From Aquimonas sp044377145 (lineage in GTDB: Bacteria; Pseudomonadota; Gammaproteobacteria; Xanthomonadales; Xanthomonadaceae): DNA of 64,000 nucleotides. Location: NCBI RefSeq assembly GCF_044377145.1, contig NZ_JBILJQ010000001.1, positions 206,952-270,951 on the forward strand, read 5' to 3'. The notes under the pieces are model-generated. The model made no database searches, was not told the DNA's origin, and saw only the letters and a program-made list of their open reading frames with translations. Positions 36,061 to 45,571 of this stretch are shown one piece after another (positions within the stretch are counted from its first letter, which is position 1; every line of letters starts with the position of its first letter). Made by a program: the position numbers and the translations under genes.

Positions 36061-37021
36061 ACGCCGACGCCGCCAGCTTCAGCAGGATCCGGGCCTCCTG
36101 ACGCAGCGCCGGTGGCGCCAGCACTTCGGCGTCGGGGCCGTACTTGAGGATGTCCATCAGCAGTTCGCGCGGGTTGCTGTAGGGCAGTTTGAGCTCAAAG
36201 CTGCCGTCATCGAGAAAGCGGCCTTCCTGTTTGGAGTGCCAGTGCTCCTCGGCCACCCAGCGCGCGGCGTGCGCCGAGAAGCGAATGGTGGCCACGGCTT
36301 TCGGCGCGCCCGAGAAGATCCCGTAACTCGACGACAGCTGTTGGTCAAGTTCGGCTTCGGCCATATCGATCGCCGGCGTGTCGCTGACGCGCGGGCTGCG
36401 GATGCGATCCAGCGCGAAGCTGCGCAGGCCTTCGCGCTCGTGGTCGAAGGCATCCAGATACCAGTGATTGCGGTAGTGGCTCATGCGCTGCGGCGACACG
36501 GTGCGGCGGGTGGGGGTGTCGGTCGAGCGCGCGCGGTACTCGAACGACAGCCGCTTGCGCTCCAGCACCGCGCTGGCCACCGCGCGAAAACTCTGCTGCT
36601 CCAGCGGCCGGGTGCCGTGGCCGAGCACACGGACGCGCTGCAGCGGCCAGCGCTTGCCGCCGCTTTGTTCGGCAAGCAGCGCATCGATGCGCGTTCGCAG
36701 CGGCTCGATCGCTTCCGAAAGCACGCCGCCACCGGTGCGTTCCAGCAGCTGCTGTGCCGCCAGCAGCGCGTGCAGTTCATCGGAAGACAACCACAGACCC
36801 GGCAGTTCGAAGCGCTCGGCTTCGTCGGCCACGTACCAGAAACCGGCGGGCTCATCGCTGCTTTCGATCGGTGCGCCCAGGCCGTCGCGCAGAAAAGCGA
36901 TATCGCGATAAAGCGTGGCGCGCGAACAGCGCAGCTCATCCATCAGCCGCTGTGCCGAAACCGGATAGCGCGCGACTTTCAGCACGCGGTGCAGGGTGAG
37001 GGTGCGTTCGTGTCGATCCAT
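36050..37021 (-). CDS. WYL-domain transcriptional regulator
   Basis: The 323-residue regulator has an N-terminal winged helix-turn-helix (RCSRATLYRDIAFLRDGLG, about 31-49) and a WYL domain in which NHWYLDAFDHEREGLRSFAL is literally visible. A C-terminal WCX-like part follows (KLPYSNPRELLMDILKYGPD). WYL domains bind nucleic acid or nucleotide ligands in several defence and DNA-damage regulators. The ligand and targets here are unknown. It overlaps the patatin gene downstream. Confidence 0.92.
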   Translation of the reverse strand: MDRHERTLTLHRVLKVARYPVSAQRLMDELRCSRATLYRDIAFLRDGLGAPIESSDEPAGFWYVADEAERFELPGLWLSSDELHALLAAQQLLERTGGGVLSEAIEPLRTRIDALLAEQSGGKRWPLQRVRVLGHGTRPLEQQSFRAVASAVLERKRLSFEYRARSTDTPTRRTVSPQRMSHYRNHWYLDAFDHEREGLRSFALDRIRSPRVSDTPAIDMAEAELDQQLSSSYGIFSGAPKAVATIRFSAHAARWVAEEHWHSKQEGRFLDDGSFELKLPYSNPRELLMDILKYGPDAEVLAPPALRQEARILLKLAASAYGD

Positions 37022-37107
37022 GGGTCGCTATTCTGCCGCAGCGCCGCAGGCGTTGGGCGAGCGGGCCGCGTATGCTGCGGCGCCTTCCGTCCACCATCAG
37101 AACAGCC

Positions 37108-38583
37108 ATGCCCGTGAAGACGCTGCCGCTCTGCCAGAAACCTGAGATGCCCCGCCTCGCACTCGGAGTGATCTCGCTGCTGATGAGCGCTGCTTCCAGC
37201 GCCGCTGTCTTCATCGTCGACAGCGCCGAAGACAGCGGCAAGGGCAGCCTGCGACAGGCCCTGCTGAACGCCAATGCAGCCGCCGGTCCGCACACCATCA
37301 GCATCGAAGTCCCAGGCACCGGCGTGGTGCTGAGCCTGGCCTCTCCGCTGCCACCGATCAGCGCGGGCGAGCTCAGCATCAGCGCCTTGGCCAGCCCCGG
37401 CTTCAGCATCGATGGCGGAAACCTGCACCGGATCTTCGAGGCAACCAACGGCAGCACCCAAGTCAGCCTGAGCGATCTGCGCCTGCTGCGCGGCCGCGCC
37501 ACCAGCGGCGGCTGCGTATTGGGCCGCAATGCGCTGGGCTTCAGCCTGCGCCTGGAGCGCATGCGCTTCGAGGACTGCAGCGCGCAGAACGGGGCCGGGC
37601 TGGCCGCTGGCGGCGCGGTACAGAGCTTCGGCCAGAGTCTGGAGGTGATCGACAGCCGCTTTCTGCGCAACAGCGCGGTCGGCCAAAGCAGCCGCGGCGG
37701 CGCGATCAACAGTGATGCAGTCAGTCTCGATCTGCGCGACAGCCGCTTCGAAGACAACAGTGCAGGCATCAGCAGCGGCAGCCTGACCCGCGAGGGCGGA
37801 GCCATCGCCCTGGTGGGCAGCCGGGTCGACGTGGCCTTCGTGCGCGGCGCCCGCTTCACCGGCAACACCGCAGGCAGCGGCACCGGCGCCAGCGGCGGCG
37901 GCCTGTTGGTCAGCTGCGAAACCTGTTCGGTGCAGCTCGAAGCCAACTACTTCGGTGCGAACACGGCGGGAACGGGCGGCGCTGTGCGAGTGCTGCAGGG
38001 CTTCTCCGGCGGCAACGGCGTCGAGCTGCGGATCGTCAACAGCAGCTTCGAGCGCAATGTGGCCAGCGCCAGCGGCGGCGCCCTGCAGCTGTCGAACACC
38101 CTGCTCGACATGCGCCACGTCAGCCTGCAGCGCAACCGCGCCGCCAACGGCGCGCACTTGGCGACCAGCACAGCGTTCGAGCTCAGCCGACTCAGCAATG
38201 CGCTGTTCGCGGCAATCGACAGCAGCCTCGGCACCACCGCCTGCCAGCTGCTGGCGGCGCCCGCCGCACCGGGCCCGCGCAGCGGCAATCTGTTTGCTGA
38301 CATCAGCTGCGGCGCCTTGAGCGCCAGCGGCTCGACCAGCCTGCCGATCGGCACCCTGGGTGTGCTGGATGTCGCCGATGACGCGCTGCCGGTGCTGGTG
38401 TTCGACGCCGGCAGCGCGGTGATCGACGGCGGCGCCAGCGCCGGCTGCCTGACCGACGACGCGCGCGGCAACGAGCGCCCGATCGATGGCAATGGCGATG
38501 GCGATGCGGTGTGCGACCCCGGTGCTTTCGAGCACGCCGATCTGAGGATCTTCAGCAATGGCTTCGAGGCGGGGCTGCGCTGA
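37108..38583 (+). CDS. Secreted right-handed beta-helix repeat protein with choice-of-anchor region
   Basis: A signal peptide (PRLALGVISLLMSAASSAA) is followed by SAEDSGKGSLRQALLNANAA, the CSLREA-like opening of many exported repeat proteins. Then come beta-helix turns with N-S/N-T and GGA motifs (SRFLRNSAVG, RFEDNSAGI, RFTGNTAGS). The end carries RPIDGNGDGDAVCDPGAFE (choice-of-anchor-like) and the tail IFSNGFEAGLR. The start is uncertain (ATG 37108 used; ATG 37147 also gives a good signal). Function unknown; probably surface-exposed or secreted. Confidence 0.85.
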   Translation: MPVKTLPLCQKPEMPRLALGVISLLMSAASSAAVFIVDSAEDSGKGSLRQALLNANAAAGPHTISIEVPGTGVVLSLASPLPPISAGELSISALASPGFSIDGGNLHRIFEATNGSTQVSLSDLRLLRGRATSGGCVLGRNALGFSLRLERMRFEDCSAQNGAGLAAGGAVQSFGQSLEVIDSRFLRNSAVGQSSRGGAINSDAVSLDLRDSRFEDNSAGISSGSLTREGGAIALVGSRVDVAFVRGARFTGNTAGSGTGASGGGLLVSCETCSVQLEANYFGANTAGTGGAVRVLQGFSGGNGVELRIVNSSFERNVASASGGALQLSNTLLDMRHVSLQRNRAANGAHLATSTAFELSRLSNALFAAIDSSLGTTACQLLAAPAAPGPRSGNLFADISCGALSASGSTSLPIGTLGVLDVADDALPVLVFDAGSAVIDGGASAGCLTDDARGNERPIDGNGDGDAVCDPGAFEHADLRIFSNGFEAGLR

Positions 38584-38803
38584 AGCACGTCGGCTGCGGT
38601 CAGGGCGCGAGCTGTTGTCGAGTCGAACGGACAGCCCGAGACTGGAGAGTAAGCTCACGCATGGCCTCCCCGGCTGTAGTTGGCGATGAATCCTCGGCGA
38701 CAGCTCGAATGGAAGCGCCGAACATCGGCTTGCCGAATCTGTAACTTCGATTTAATGCGGAGCGCCACAGCATGCGCGCACTTCGTCTGCCGCCGATGCC
38801 ACC
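38584..38803. other. Short intergenic region
   Basis: 220 bp between the beta-helix gene and the TonB-like gene. No gene, hairpin terminator or clear promoter was seen. Confidence 0.4.
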
Positions 38804-39493
38804 GTGCCAGCTCCAGTTCGCCCAAACGCCCTCCGGCCAGCCCCGTCCCGATTGACTGCCGCCGTGCGCGACGGCCGTGGTCTGGCCATCGTCATCACCT
38901 TCGTCGTGCATGTGATGATCCTGGCCTGGCTGCTGCAGGCCGGCCAGGTGCGCCCGCGAACAGAGATTGAGGACCACACTCTGCTGGTCGAATGGCTGCC
39001 GGCAGATCCCGCACCGCCGGCGTTGCCACCACCGCTGGCAATCGCCCCGACCAGTACGCGCAGCAGCCCGCCACAGCGACCGCCACCGCGCCCCGAGCTG
39101 ATCGAACCCGCGCTCGGAAATCCCGATGCCGGCCCGGACATCGAGCCCTGGTCGGCAACTCCACAGTGGCAAGGTCGCAGTCTGAGCAGCCAGATCGAAG
39201 GCTGGGCCCGCGATGGCCAGGATGCTCAGCTGGCGCCCTCGGACCCGCTGAACCCGCGCTTCCGCATTCCGGGCCGCGAAGAAGCCTTTGTCGAAGGCTT
39301 CCATGTGCGCGAAGAGCTGAGTGCAGCGGACGTGGTCAACATCGTCGGCAGATTCCTTGGCGGCGGTGAAGGACTGACCTGCGAGGACTTGCGTCGCAAG
39401 ATGCGCTCGGACATCAGTGACGCCGAACGCCGCAAGTTGATCCACGACGAGCGCCAGATCTGCCGGCGAGGGCAGGCGGGGACGTATCGGTGA
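38804..39493 (+). CDS. TonB-like single-pass periplasmic protein, function unknown
   Basis: The 229-residue protein starts at GTG 38804. A cytoplasmic N-terminus of about 25 residues is followed by one TM (GLAIVITFVVHVMILAWLLQ), a proline-rich linker (PAPPALPPPLAIAP, SSPPQRPPPRPELIEPALG) and a C-terminal globular part with two Cys (LTCEDLRRKM, RQICRRG). The layout matches TonB, but the C-terminal TonB fold signature is not evident and no exbB/exbD lie beside it. It may be a dedicated energy transducer or only TonB-shaped. Confidence 0.7.
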   Translation: MPAPVRPNALRPAPSRLTAAVRDGRGLAIVITFVVHVMILAWLLQAGQVRPRTEIEDHTLLVEWLPADPAPPALPPPLAIAPTSTRSSPPQRPPPRPELIEPALGNPDAGPDIEPWSATPQWQGRSLSSQIEGWARDGQDAQLAPSDPLNPRFRIPGREEAFVEGFHVREELSAADVVNIVGRFLGGGEGLTCEDLRRKMRSDISDAERRKLIHDERQICRRGQAGTYR

Positions 39494-39497
39494 GCTT

Positions 39498-39634
39498 GGG
39501 ATTCGGGATTCGGGATTCGGGATTCGGGATTCGCAGCCGGCGAGATTGACTGCCCTGGAACTTCGGGGGCTGCTGGCAGGCGAAACGCGCCCAGCCCGCC
39601 GGCTCTGAATCCCGAATCCCGAATCCCCGATCCC
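39498..39634. repeat. (GGGATTC)5 array with inverted (GAATCCC) arm
   Basis: Five perfect tandem 7-mers GGGATTC (39498-39532) are mirrored by GAATCCC x3 plus CGATCCC (39607-39634), about 75 nt apart. The left arm begins 4 nt after a stop codon and the right arm ends 4 nt before the tamB stop. It is a variant of the dispersed GGGAATCGGGA family, lying between convergent genes. Confidence 0.85.
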
Positions 39635-39638
39635 CCAA

Positions 39639-42600
39639 CTACCGCTCCAACCGATAGTTCACCGACGCCCGGTTCTCGCGCTCGCTGGTGTCCAGCTGAA
39701 CGTTCCAGATCTCGCTCAGCAGATACTTGACGCTGAACACCTGGCCTTCGCCAAACAGTGCCACGCCGTAGCTGATGTAGAGCCGTGGCGACAGGTACTT
39801 GCCGACGGTGAGCGCCGCGCCGCCGAGCGCGGCGGATTCCTCCACACCCGCCTGGTCAAGGCCCAGTCGTGCACCCAGCCGCTCGGCCAGCAGATTGCCG
39901 CCCGCGCCCAGCGCCGCAGCGGCCGCATTCAGCTGCTCGCCCTCGCCTCCACGTGCCGCGCGCATCGGCCGCCCGAGCACCAGGTAGGACAGCACATCGG
40001 CCTGGTCCAGCGCCGGTTCGGACCACAGCCCCAGCTGCGGCGCGGCGCCGGTGCCAGTCACGCGGATTCCGACCTTGACCTGTTCCAGCTGCCGCTCAGC
40101 GCGGATATCCAAGGCCGGGTTATCGAGCGGCGACTGCGCGAAGGCCAGCCGGCCGCGGGTGATGTCGAGATCCTGCCCGTAGGCTTTGTAACGCCCACTG
40201 ACGTTCAGGCTGCCGCTGCCGCTGGTGGCGCGGCCCGGTCGATCGCGCACCCGCAGTTCGCCGGTGACTGTGCCAGTCAAACCGAATCCCTGCAGGCGCA
40301 CGTTGTCGCCCAGCACGAGCCGAAGATCGGTGTCGAGCAATTGCGCGGCAGCGTTCTCGGCTCGGGTTTCGGCGGGATCGAGCACCACGACATCGGCGCT
40401 GACCTGGGCACTGCCCTCGAAGCGGTCGAGGCGCACTTCGGCGCGCGGAACCTCAACCCGACCGCGCAAACGCAGCAGGTCGCCGCGCTGCTCGATCGTG
40501 AGTTCCGGCGAGGCCTCCAGTTGCAGCTGCGGGGTGTCGGACACCAATACATCGCGGCCGTCGATACTGAGCTGCAGCAGCGACTCGGCCTGCGCCGACC
40601 AATCCAGACGTCCGCTGCCGCGCAGCTCGCCGCCCGAGATCAAGCCGAAACTCAAGGCCGCGGTCTGCGCGCTGAGCAGATCCAGCTGCAGAAAGCCGGC
40701 GCTCGGGCTGATGCCCAGCGCCGGCAGCTCGGCGGCGAAATCGGCGACGCGCAGGCCGCCGCTCAGCTGCGGTGAATCGCGCGTGCCGGCGATCTGGAAA
40801 TCAGCGTTCAGCCGGCCCGAAGGCGCCAGCAGTGCGCCGGCAGAGATGAGTTCCAACGCACGCAGACTGTCAAGATCCAGAACCAGTTGCCCGGCCAGCG
40901 CGCCGTCCGCCTGCAGGGGCCGCTCCAGCGACAGCTGGCCATCGATGCGGCCGGCCTCGCCCAGGCTCCCGGCCATGAGCAGTTCGAGGCGCTCGGGGCT
41001 GCCGTCGATATCCACCCGCAGCTCGCGCCAAGCCAACAGCGTGCGCAGATCCGGGTCCGTCACCGTGAGCGCGCCGGCAGGTGCCTGCAGACTGCCGCTC
41101 AACTGCCAGCGCTCGCGATCGCCGCTGGCCTCGATGCGCCCCTGCAGGCCGCCCTGCCAGCGCCACGGCATCGCCTCATCGCTGGCATTGCCAAGCAGTG
41201 CACCGGGCAACGCGAGCGGCAGGCCGTCCAGCTCGATCGCGATGCGGCCGGCGCGATCCTGGCCCCAGTCGGCTTCGACACATAAACGGCCGAGCAGATC
41301 GATCTCGCCCGCCACGCCGCGCCGCGTGCGCTGGCCCTGCAGGCAGAGTGGATCCAGCCGCAGGCGTGCCGGGTCGACTGACAGTGCCACCGGCTCCACC
41401 AACGCCCAGTCGCCGGTGGGGCTGCGCGGTCGCGAGGAGATGAACTGCAGCTGCTGCAGGCGGCCCAACCAACGCGAATCGTCCGCGCGCCAGCCGCCGC
41501 TGAGCTCGATGCTGAGACTGCCTTCTGGGGTCTGCAAGGCGATGTTGAGCGCATGGGCTTGGACGTCGCCGCGCAGATCGAGGCCGACATCGCCGAGGGC
41601 CGCGCCGGTATTGCGCACGCCGCTGCCGCGCAGCTGCATGCGCAGCGGGGCATTGGCGCCGCGGCCCAGGGCGCCGCTCATGATCAGCGTGTCCAGGCTC
41701 AGCTCTGCATAGGTCAGCGGCCCGCCTTCGAGCGCGATCTGCAGCTCGGGTGCATCGAGGCTGCCGGCCAGATCGAGCCGACCACGCACATGGCCGGAGG
41801 CCTGTGCGTCGAGGCTGGCCAGATCCAGCGGCCGCAGATCGATATAGCCGCCGAGCGCTCTCTCCAGACGCAGATCCGCGCGCAGATCGCTCGCGCCCCA
41901 GCGCAGGGTGGACTGCAGCTGGCCGCGGTCCAGCGCAGTCCACGCCAGCGCGATCTCGCCCTGCAGCGGCTTGCCCTGCAGTTCGCCCTGCAAGCCCTGC
42001 ACATCCAGACTGCCTTCGGTGGCAGTTTCAGAATAGCGGCCACGGCTGTCGAGCTCAGCCGACAGCGTGCCCGGCCAGGCCGGTGCCAGCAGGCCCGGAT
42101 CGAACGCCTGCAGCTGGGCACGAATGTCCCAGCTCAGAACATCGGCCCATTCGATCCGGCCGTTGGCGAGCAGGCGTCCAACGCCGCTGCTCACGCTCAG
42201 CTCGGTCAGTTCGGCCGCGGTGGCCGACAGCAGCACCTTGCCCTCCACGCGGCCGGCAAGCTCAGCGCGCTGCAGGGAGAGATGGGGCTGCAGCTGCAGC
42301 GCCGATAGCGGTCCCTGTGCCTGCAGCGCACCGTCGATGCGCAGCGGCGCGCCCTCGGCTGAGGGCAGCTCAAGCGCATCGAAACGCGCAGCCAGCGCAA
42401 GCGCGGGCTCGTCGCCGGCCAGTTCCAGCCAGCCGCTGAGCTCGGCCTTGCCTGCGCCTTGGCTGATGCGCAGGCTATCGACCTTCAGGCGCGACCCGGC
42501 ATAGCCCATCTGCGCTTCGTCGAGCTTCCAATCGACGCCGTTGATAGACACCTGCCCGCTCAACGCGGCCTGGCCTAGATCACCCTGCCCTTCCAGGCTG

Positions 42601-43460
42601 AGCGCGCCCACACCCGCCGGCCACAGCGGCTGCAGCGCCGAGGGCACCTTCGGCAGCGCCAGCCGCAGCGTCCAGTCCGGCCGCGGCAGGCCACCGGCCA
42701 GGTCGATATCCAGCTGAACATCCTCGGCATCGGGCAGACGCAGGCGCAGCTGCGCAGCGCTCAAGCTGCCGTCGACGCGAACAGTGAAGGCCTGCGCGTT
42801 TTCAAGCCCGGCCCGCCACTGGCCATCGAGACTGAGATCGCTGCGCCAGTCGGCAGCGGTATCGATGCTGCCGCGAGCGCTCAGCTGAAGCATCGGACTG
42901 TCGAGAGCGAATGCCGCCAGCTCGATCCGCCCGGCCTCGATCGCGCCCGCCATGTTCAGCGACTGCGCCTCGAACAGCAGCGCATCGGCGGCGCCCACCA
43001 CGCGCAGATCGCGCAACTGCAGCGCGGCGATGTCGATCGGCAGGGGCAGCTCGATGACCGGCAATGCATCGGGCAGCTGCAGATCGAACACGCCGCGCTC
43101 GGGCTCGACTTCAGCGGCAGCCGGCAGCTGCAGACGCAGGCCCTGCGCGTCCACCCGCTGCAGCTGCAGTCGCCCGCCGACCAGGGGCCGCAGCCCCAGA
43201 TCGAGTTCGAGCCGATCGATGTCCAGCGCCAGCCCATCAGCGCGGTACTGCAAGCCTTCGACCACCAATCCATCGGCAATGCTGCCCTGCACGCGCTGCC
43301 AGCTCAGCGCCTCAGCCGGCAGCATCGCAACCACGCGATTGAGCAACAGCGTGCTGCCACGCTCGCTGCCGAGCAGACCTGCCAGCACCAGAACAACAGC
43401 CAGCAGTGCGGCTGCGCTCAGACCGAGTGCCCAAAGCAAAAGGCGCCGCCGGCGGCTCAC
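39639..43460 (-). CDS. tamB: Translocation and assembly module protein TamB
   Basis: The 1273-residue inner-membrane-anchored protein spans the periplasm; TamB/AsmA-like proteins serve outer-membrane protein assembly and phospholipid transport. A Arg-rich start and TM (LLLWALGLSAAALLAVVLVL) precede a very long series of amphipathic beta strands. The C-terminal DUF490 region (QADVLSYLVLGRPMRAARGG, LYISYGVALFGEGQVFSVKY) ends NYRLER. GTG 43460 overlaps the tamA stop as GTGA, the canonical tamA-tamB order. Confidence 0.95.
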   Translation of the reverse strand: MSRRRRLLLWALGLSAAALLAVVLVLAGLLGSERGSTLLLNRVVAMLPAEALSWQRVQGSIADGLVVEGLQYRADGLALDIDRLELDLGLRPLVGGRLQLQRVDAQGLRLQLPAAAEVEPERGVFDLQLPDALPVIELPLPIDIAALQLRDLRVVGAADALLFEAQSLNMAGAIEAGRIELAAFALDSPMLQLSARGSIDTAADWRSDLSLDGQWRAGLENAQAFTVRVDGSLSAAQLRLRLPDAEDVQLDIDLAGGLPRPDWTLRLALPKVPSALQPLWPAGVGALSLEGQGDLGQAALSGQVSINGVDWKLDEAQMGYAGSRLKVDSLRISQGAGKAELSGWLELAGDEPALALAARFDALELPSAEGAPLRIDGALQAQGPLSALQLQPHLSLQRAELAGRVEGKVLLSATAAELTELSVSSGVGRLLANGRIEWADVLSWDIRAQLQAFDPGLLAPAWPGTLSAELDSRGRYSETATEGSLDVQGLQGELQGKPLQGEIALAWTALDRGQLQSTLRWGASDLRADLRLERALGGYIDLRPLDLASLDAQASGHVRGRLDLAGSLDAPELQIALEGGPLTYAELSLDTLIMSGALGRGANAPLRMQLRGSGVRNTGAALGDVGLDLRGDVQAHALNIALQTPEGSLSIELSGGWRADDSRWLGRLQQLQFISSRPRSPTGDWALVEPVALSVDPARLRLDPLCLQGQRTRRGVAGEIDLLGRLCVEADWGQDRAGRIAIELDGLPLALPGALLGNASDEAMPWRWQGGLQGRIEASGDRERWQLSGSLQAPAGALTVTDPDLRTLLAWRELRVDIDGSPERLELLMAGSLGEAGRIDGQLSLERPLQADGALAGQLVLDLDSLRALELISAGALLAPSGRLNADFQIAGTRDSPQLSGGLRVADFAAELPALGISPSAGFLQLDLLSAQTAALSFGLISGGELRGSGRLDWSAQAESLLQLSIDGRDVLVSDTPQLQLEASPELTIEQRGDLLRLRGRVEVPRAEVRLDRFEGSAQVSADVVVLDPAETRAENAAAQLLDTDLRLVLGDNVRLQGFGLTGTVTGELRVRDRPGRATSGSGSLNVSGRYKAYGQDLDITRGRLAFAQSPLDNPALDIRAERQLEQVKVGIRVTGTGAAPQLGLWSEPALDQADVLSYLVLGRPMRAARGGEGEQLNAAAAALGAGGNLLAERLGARLGLDQAGVEESAALGGAALTVGKYLSPRLYISYGVALFGEGQVFSVKYLLSEIWNVQLDTSERENRASVNYRLER

Positions 43461-45385
43461 AGCTCGGGACCCAAGGTCAGGTGGAGCTGCAGGCCATCGC
43501 GCGGATCGTCCAGGCCGCGCGCGATATCGATGCTCACCGGACCCACCGGCGAGCGCCAGCGCAGGCCCAGGCCCACGCCCTTGCGCACGCCCGCGCTGCG
43601 GTCGTTGAAGGCGCTGCCGGCGTCGACAAAGACCGCCGCCCCCCAGCTGTCGGTGAACATGCGCTCGTATTCGACATTGGCGACCAGCAGGCTGCTGCCG
43701 CCGATCGGATCACCGGCATCATTGACCGGGCTGATCTCCTGATAGCCGTAGCCGCGCACGCTGCGATCGCCGCCGGCGAAGAAGCGCAGGCTCGACGGCA
43801 GTCCGAAGAAGTTGTCGGACTCGGTATGCGCCAATTGACCGCGCAGCAGCACTCGATTGCGCTGGCCGAAAGCGCGGACCCAACGCGCTTCCACCAACAG
43901 CTGGGCGAAGTCGACATCGGAACCGATCGCCTGCGCACCGGCGCGCAGCTCGGTGCTGAAGGTCAGGCCCCGCCGCGAATACAGCGGATCGTCGTAGCGG
44001 TGATAGCGGGCGCGAAAGGATGGATAGACCACGGTCGACAGGCCAAAACTGCCTTCGGTCCGGGCGATGCCGATCGCGAAGCGCTCCCGCCGCGCCTGCA
44101 TCGCCGTGGTCAACGTCCAGTCGCCCAGACGCCCGCTGCGGCTGGCGACCAGTTCAGCCAGCTCGCTGTCCACCGTATCGCTCTGGTCCTCGCGATAGCT
44201 GGCGCCGAACTGGTACCAGCCCTCGACCGGCGCGAAGGCGGGAATCCGGTACACCGCCGACAGCGTGTTCCGACGCTGCGCCAGATCAAGCTCGGTCGCG
44301 AACTTGTGGCCGCGCGCGTTTACCCAGCGACGATCCAGGCCGAACTTCAGGCCGACGCCGGAATCGGTGCCGAAGCTGACGCCCGCGGTGTAGACATTGC
44401 GCTTGGCCGGCACCACGTCGATCGCCACCGGCGCGATGTGATCTTCTGGCTGCGGCTCCGGACGGATATCGATGAAGCCGAAGTAGTCGAGGTCGGTCAG
44501 GCGCTGGTGCAGACGCAGCAAGCGGTCCTGCTCGAAGGGCTCGCCGGGCTTGAGATCGACCCAGCGCTCGACCAGGCCGGGCTCAAGCTGGCTGCCGCTG
44601 ACGGTGATCTCGCCCAGCCGGTAGCGCGGGCCGCTGTCCCAGCGCAGGCGGATATCGGCGCGGCTGTCGGCACGCAGTACTTCGACCGTGTGCTCGACCA
44701 GGCTGGCATCGAAGAATCCGCGCGCCGCAAGGCTGCGGGTGATGGAGGCTTTCAAGATCTCGTAGCGCGCGTGGTTCATGATCGCGCCGGGCAACAGCGC
44801 CGGCGCCGCCAGCGCCTCGGCCACCAGTTCATCGACCTTGCCTTCGCCGTCGATCTGGATATCGGCGCTACGCACCCGCACCGGCGGGCCGCGTTCAACC
44901 TGCAGCAGCACGCGTGCGCCTGCGGCGACATCCTCGACCTGTACGTCGACGCTGGAGGTGTAGTAGCCGAACGGTTCGAGCGCGCGCCTGACTTCATCCG
45001 GTGCCCGCCGCAGCAGCAAGGCCAGCCGTCCGGAAGACAGCCGCGCGCGCGCAGCATCATCGAGCAGGAACAATCCGACCTGGGCACGCACATTGTCTGC
45101 CTGGACACGCGAGAGCCCCTTCACGCTCACCCCGGCCAAGGGGCGCGCTTGCTGCCAGCCGCCGCCGCGCTCTGACGACGCCTGCTGCGCGACCCGCGAC
45201 GGCTGCTCGGTCCGCGCTTGCTGTGCGGCCTTTTGCACCGAGGCGGCAGCTACAGGGATCGATGCGGCAGCATCCGTCGGCCGCTCGGTCGCTTGCACCG
45301 GCGCCCGCTGAGCCAATGCGGACGGGAACAACGCGATCGCAGCGACAAGGGCAGTGGAGGCAACAGCCAGCAGCAGTGTTCGCAC
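43457..45385 (-). CDS. tamA: Autotransporter assembly factor TamA (Omp85/BamA family)
   Basis: Outer-membrane Omp85 protein with a signal peptide (MRTLLLAVASTALVAAIALF, then PSALA), about three POTRA domains in the first 300 residues and a 16-strand barrel. The lid-lock region FFAGGDRSVRGYGYQEISP (VRGY) is clear, and the protein ends LHLTLGPEL. GTG 45385 was chosen (642 residues) because GGAG lies six bases upstream; GTG 45403 is a weaker alternative. It is translationally coupled to tamB and divergent from kbl. Confidence 0.94.
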   Translation of the reverse strand: MRTLLLAVASTALVAAIALFPSALAQRAPVQATERPTDAAASIPVAAASVQKAAQQARTEQPSRVAQQASSERGGGWQQARPLAGVSVKGLSRVQADNVRAQVGLFLLDDAARARLSSGRLALLLRRAPDEVRRALEPFGYYTSSVDVQVEDVAAGARVLLQVERGPPVRVRSADIQIDGEGKVDELVAEALAAPALLPGAIMNHARYEILKASITRSLAARGFFDASLVEHTVEVLRADSRADIRLRWDSGPRYRLGEITVSGSQLEPGLVERWVDLKPGEPFEQDRLLRLHQRLTDLDYFGFIDIRPEPQPEDHIAPVAIDVVPAKRNVYTAGVSFGTDSGVGLKFGLDRRWVNARGHKFATELDLAQRRNTLSAVYRIPAFAPVEGWYQFGASYREDQSDTVDSELAELVASRSGRLGDWTLTTAMQARRERFAIGIARTEGSFGLSTVVYPSFRARYHRYDDPLYSRRGLTFSTELRAGAQAIGSDVDFAQLLVEARWVRAFGQRNRVLLRGQLAHTESDNFFGLPSSLRFFAGGDRSVRGYGYQEISPVNDAGDPIGGSSLLVANVEYERMFTDSWGAAVFVDAGSAFNDRSAGVRKGVGLGLRWRSPVGPVSIDIARGLDDPRDGLQLHLTLGPEL

Positions 45386-45571
45386 CCAGGCTCCAGACAA
45401 CACAACGGGACCAGCAGGATAGCCCGCAGCCCCACTGACCAAGTCAATTGCCCGTTCAGCGAATGCCCGCGGCGGTGCCCACAGCCGATCGACACGGTTC
45501 CGCCGCCAGCGCGGCTGGGGGACAATTGCGGCCCCCGCGCTGACGCGCCGCCATCGATCACGAGCCCCCGC

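Noticed and set aside
39498..39634. CRISPR-like short repeats
   Set aside because: GGGATTC units are 7 bp, contiguous and without spacers, with an inverted arm; they belong to the dispersed repeat family. No cas genes are in the window.
43406..45175. 589-codon open frame on the plus strand
   Set aside because: Antisense of tamA; the minus-strand gene is a clear Omp85 protein overlapping tamB.
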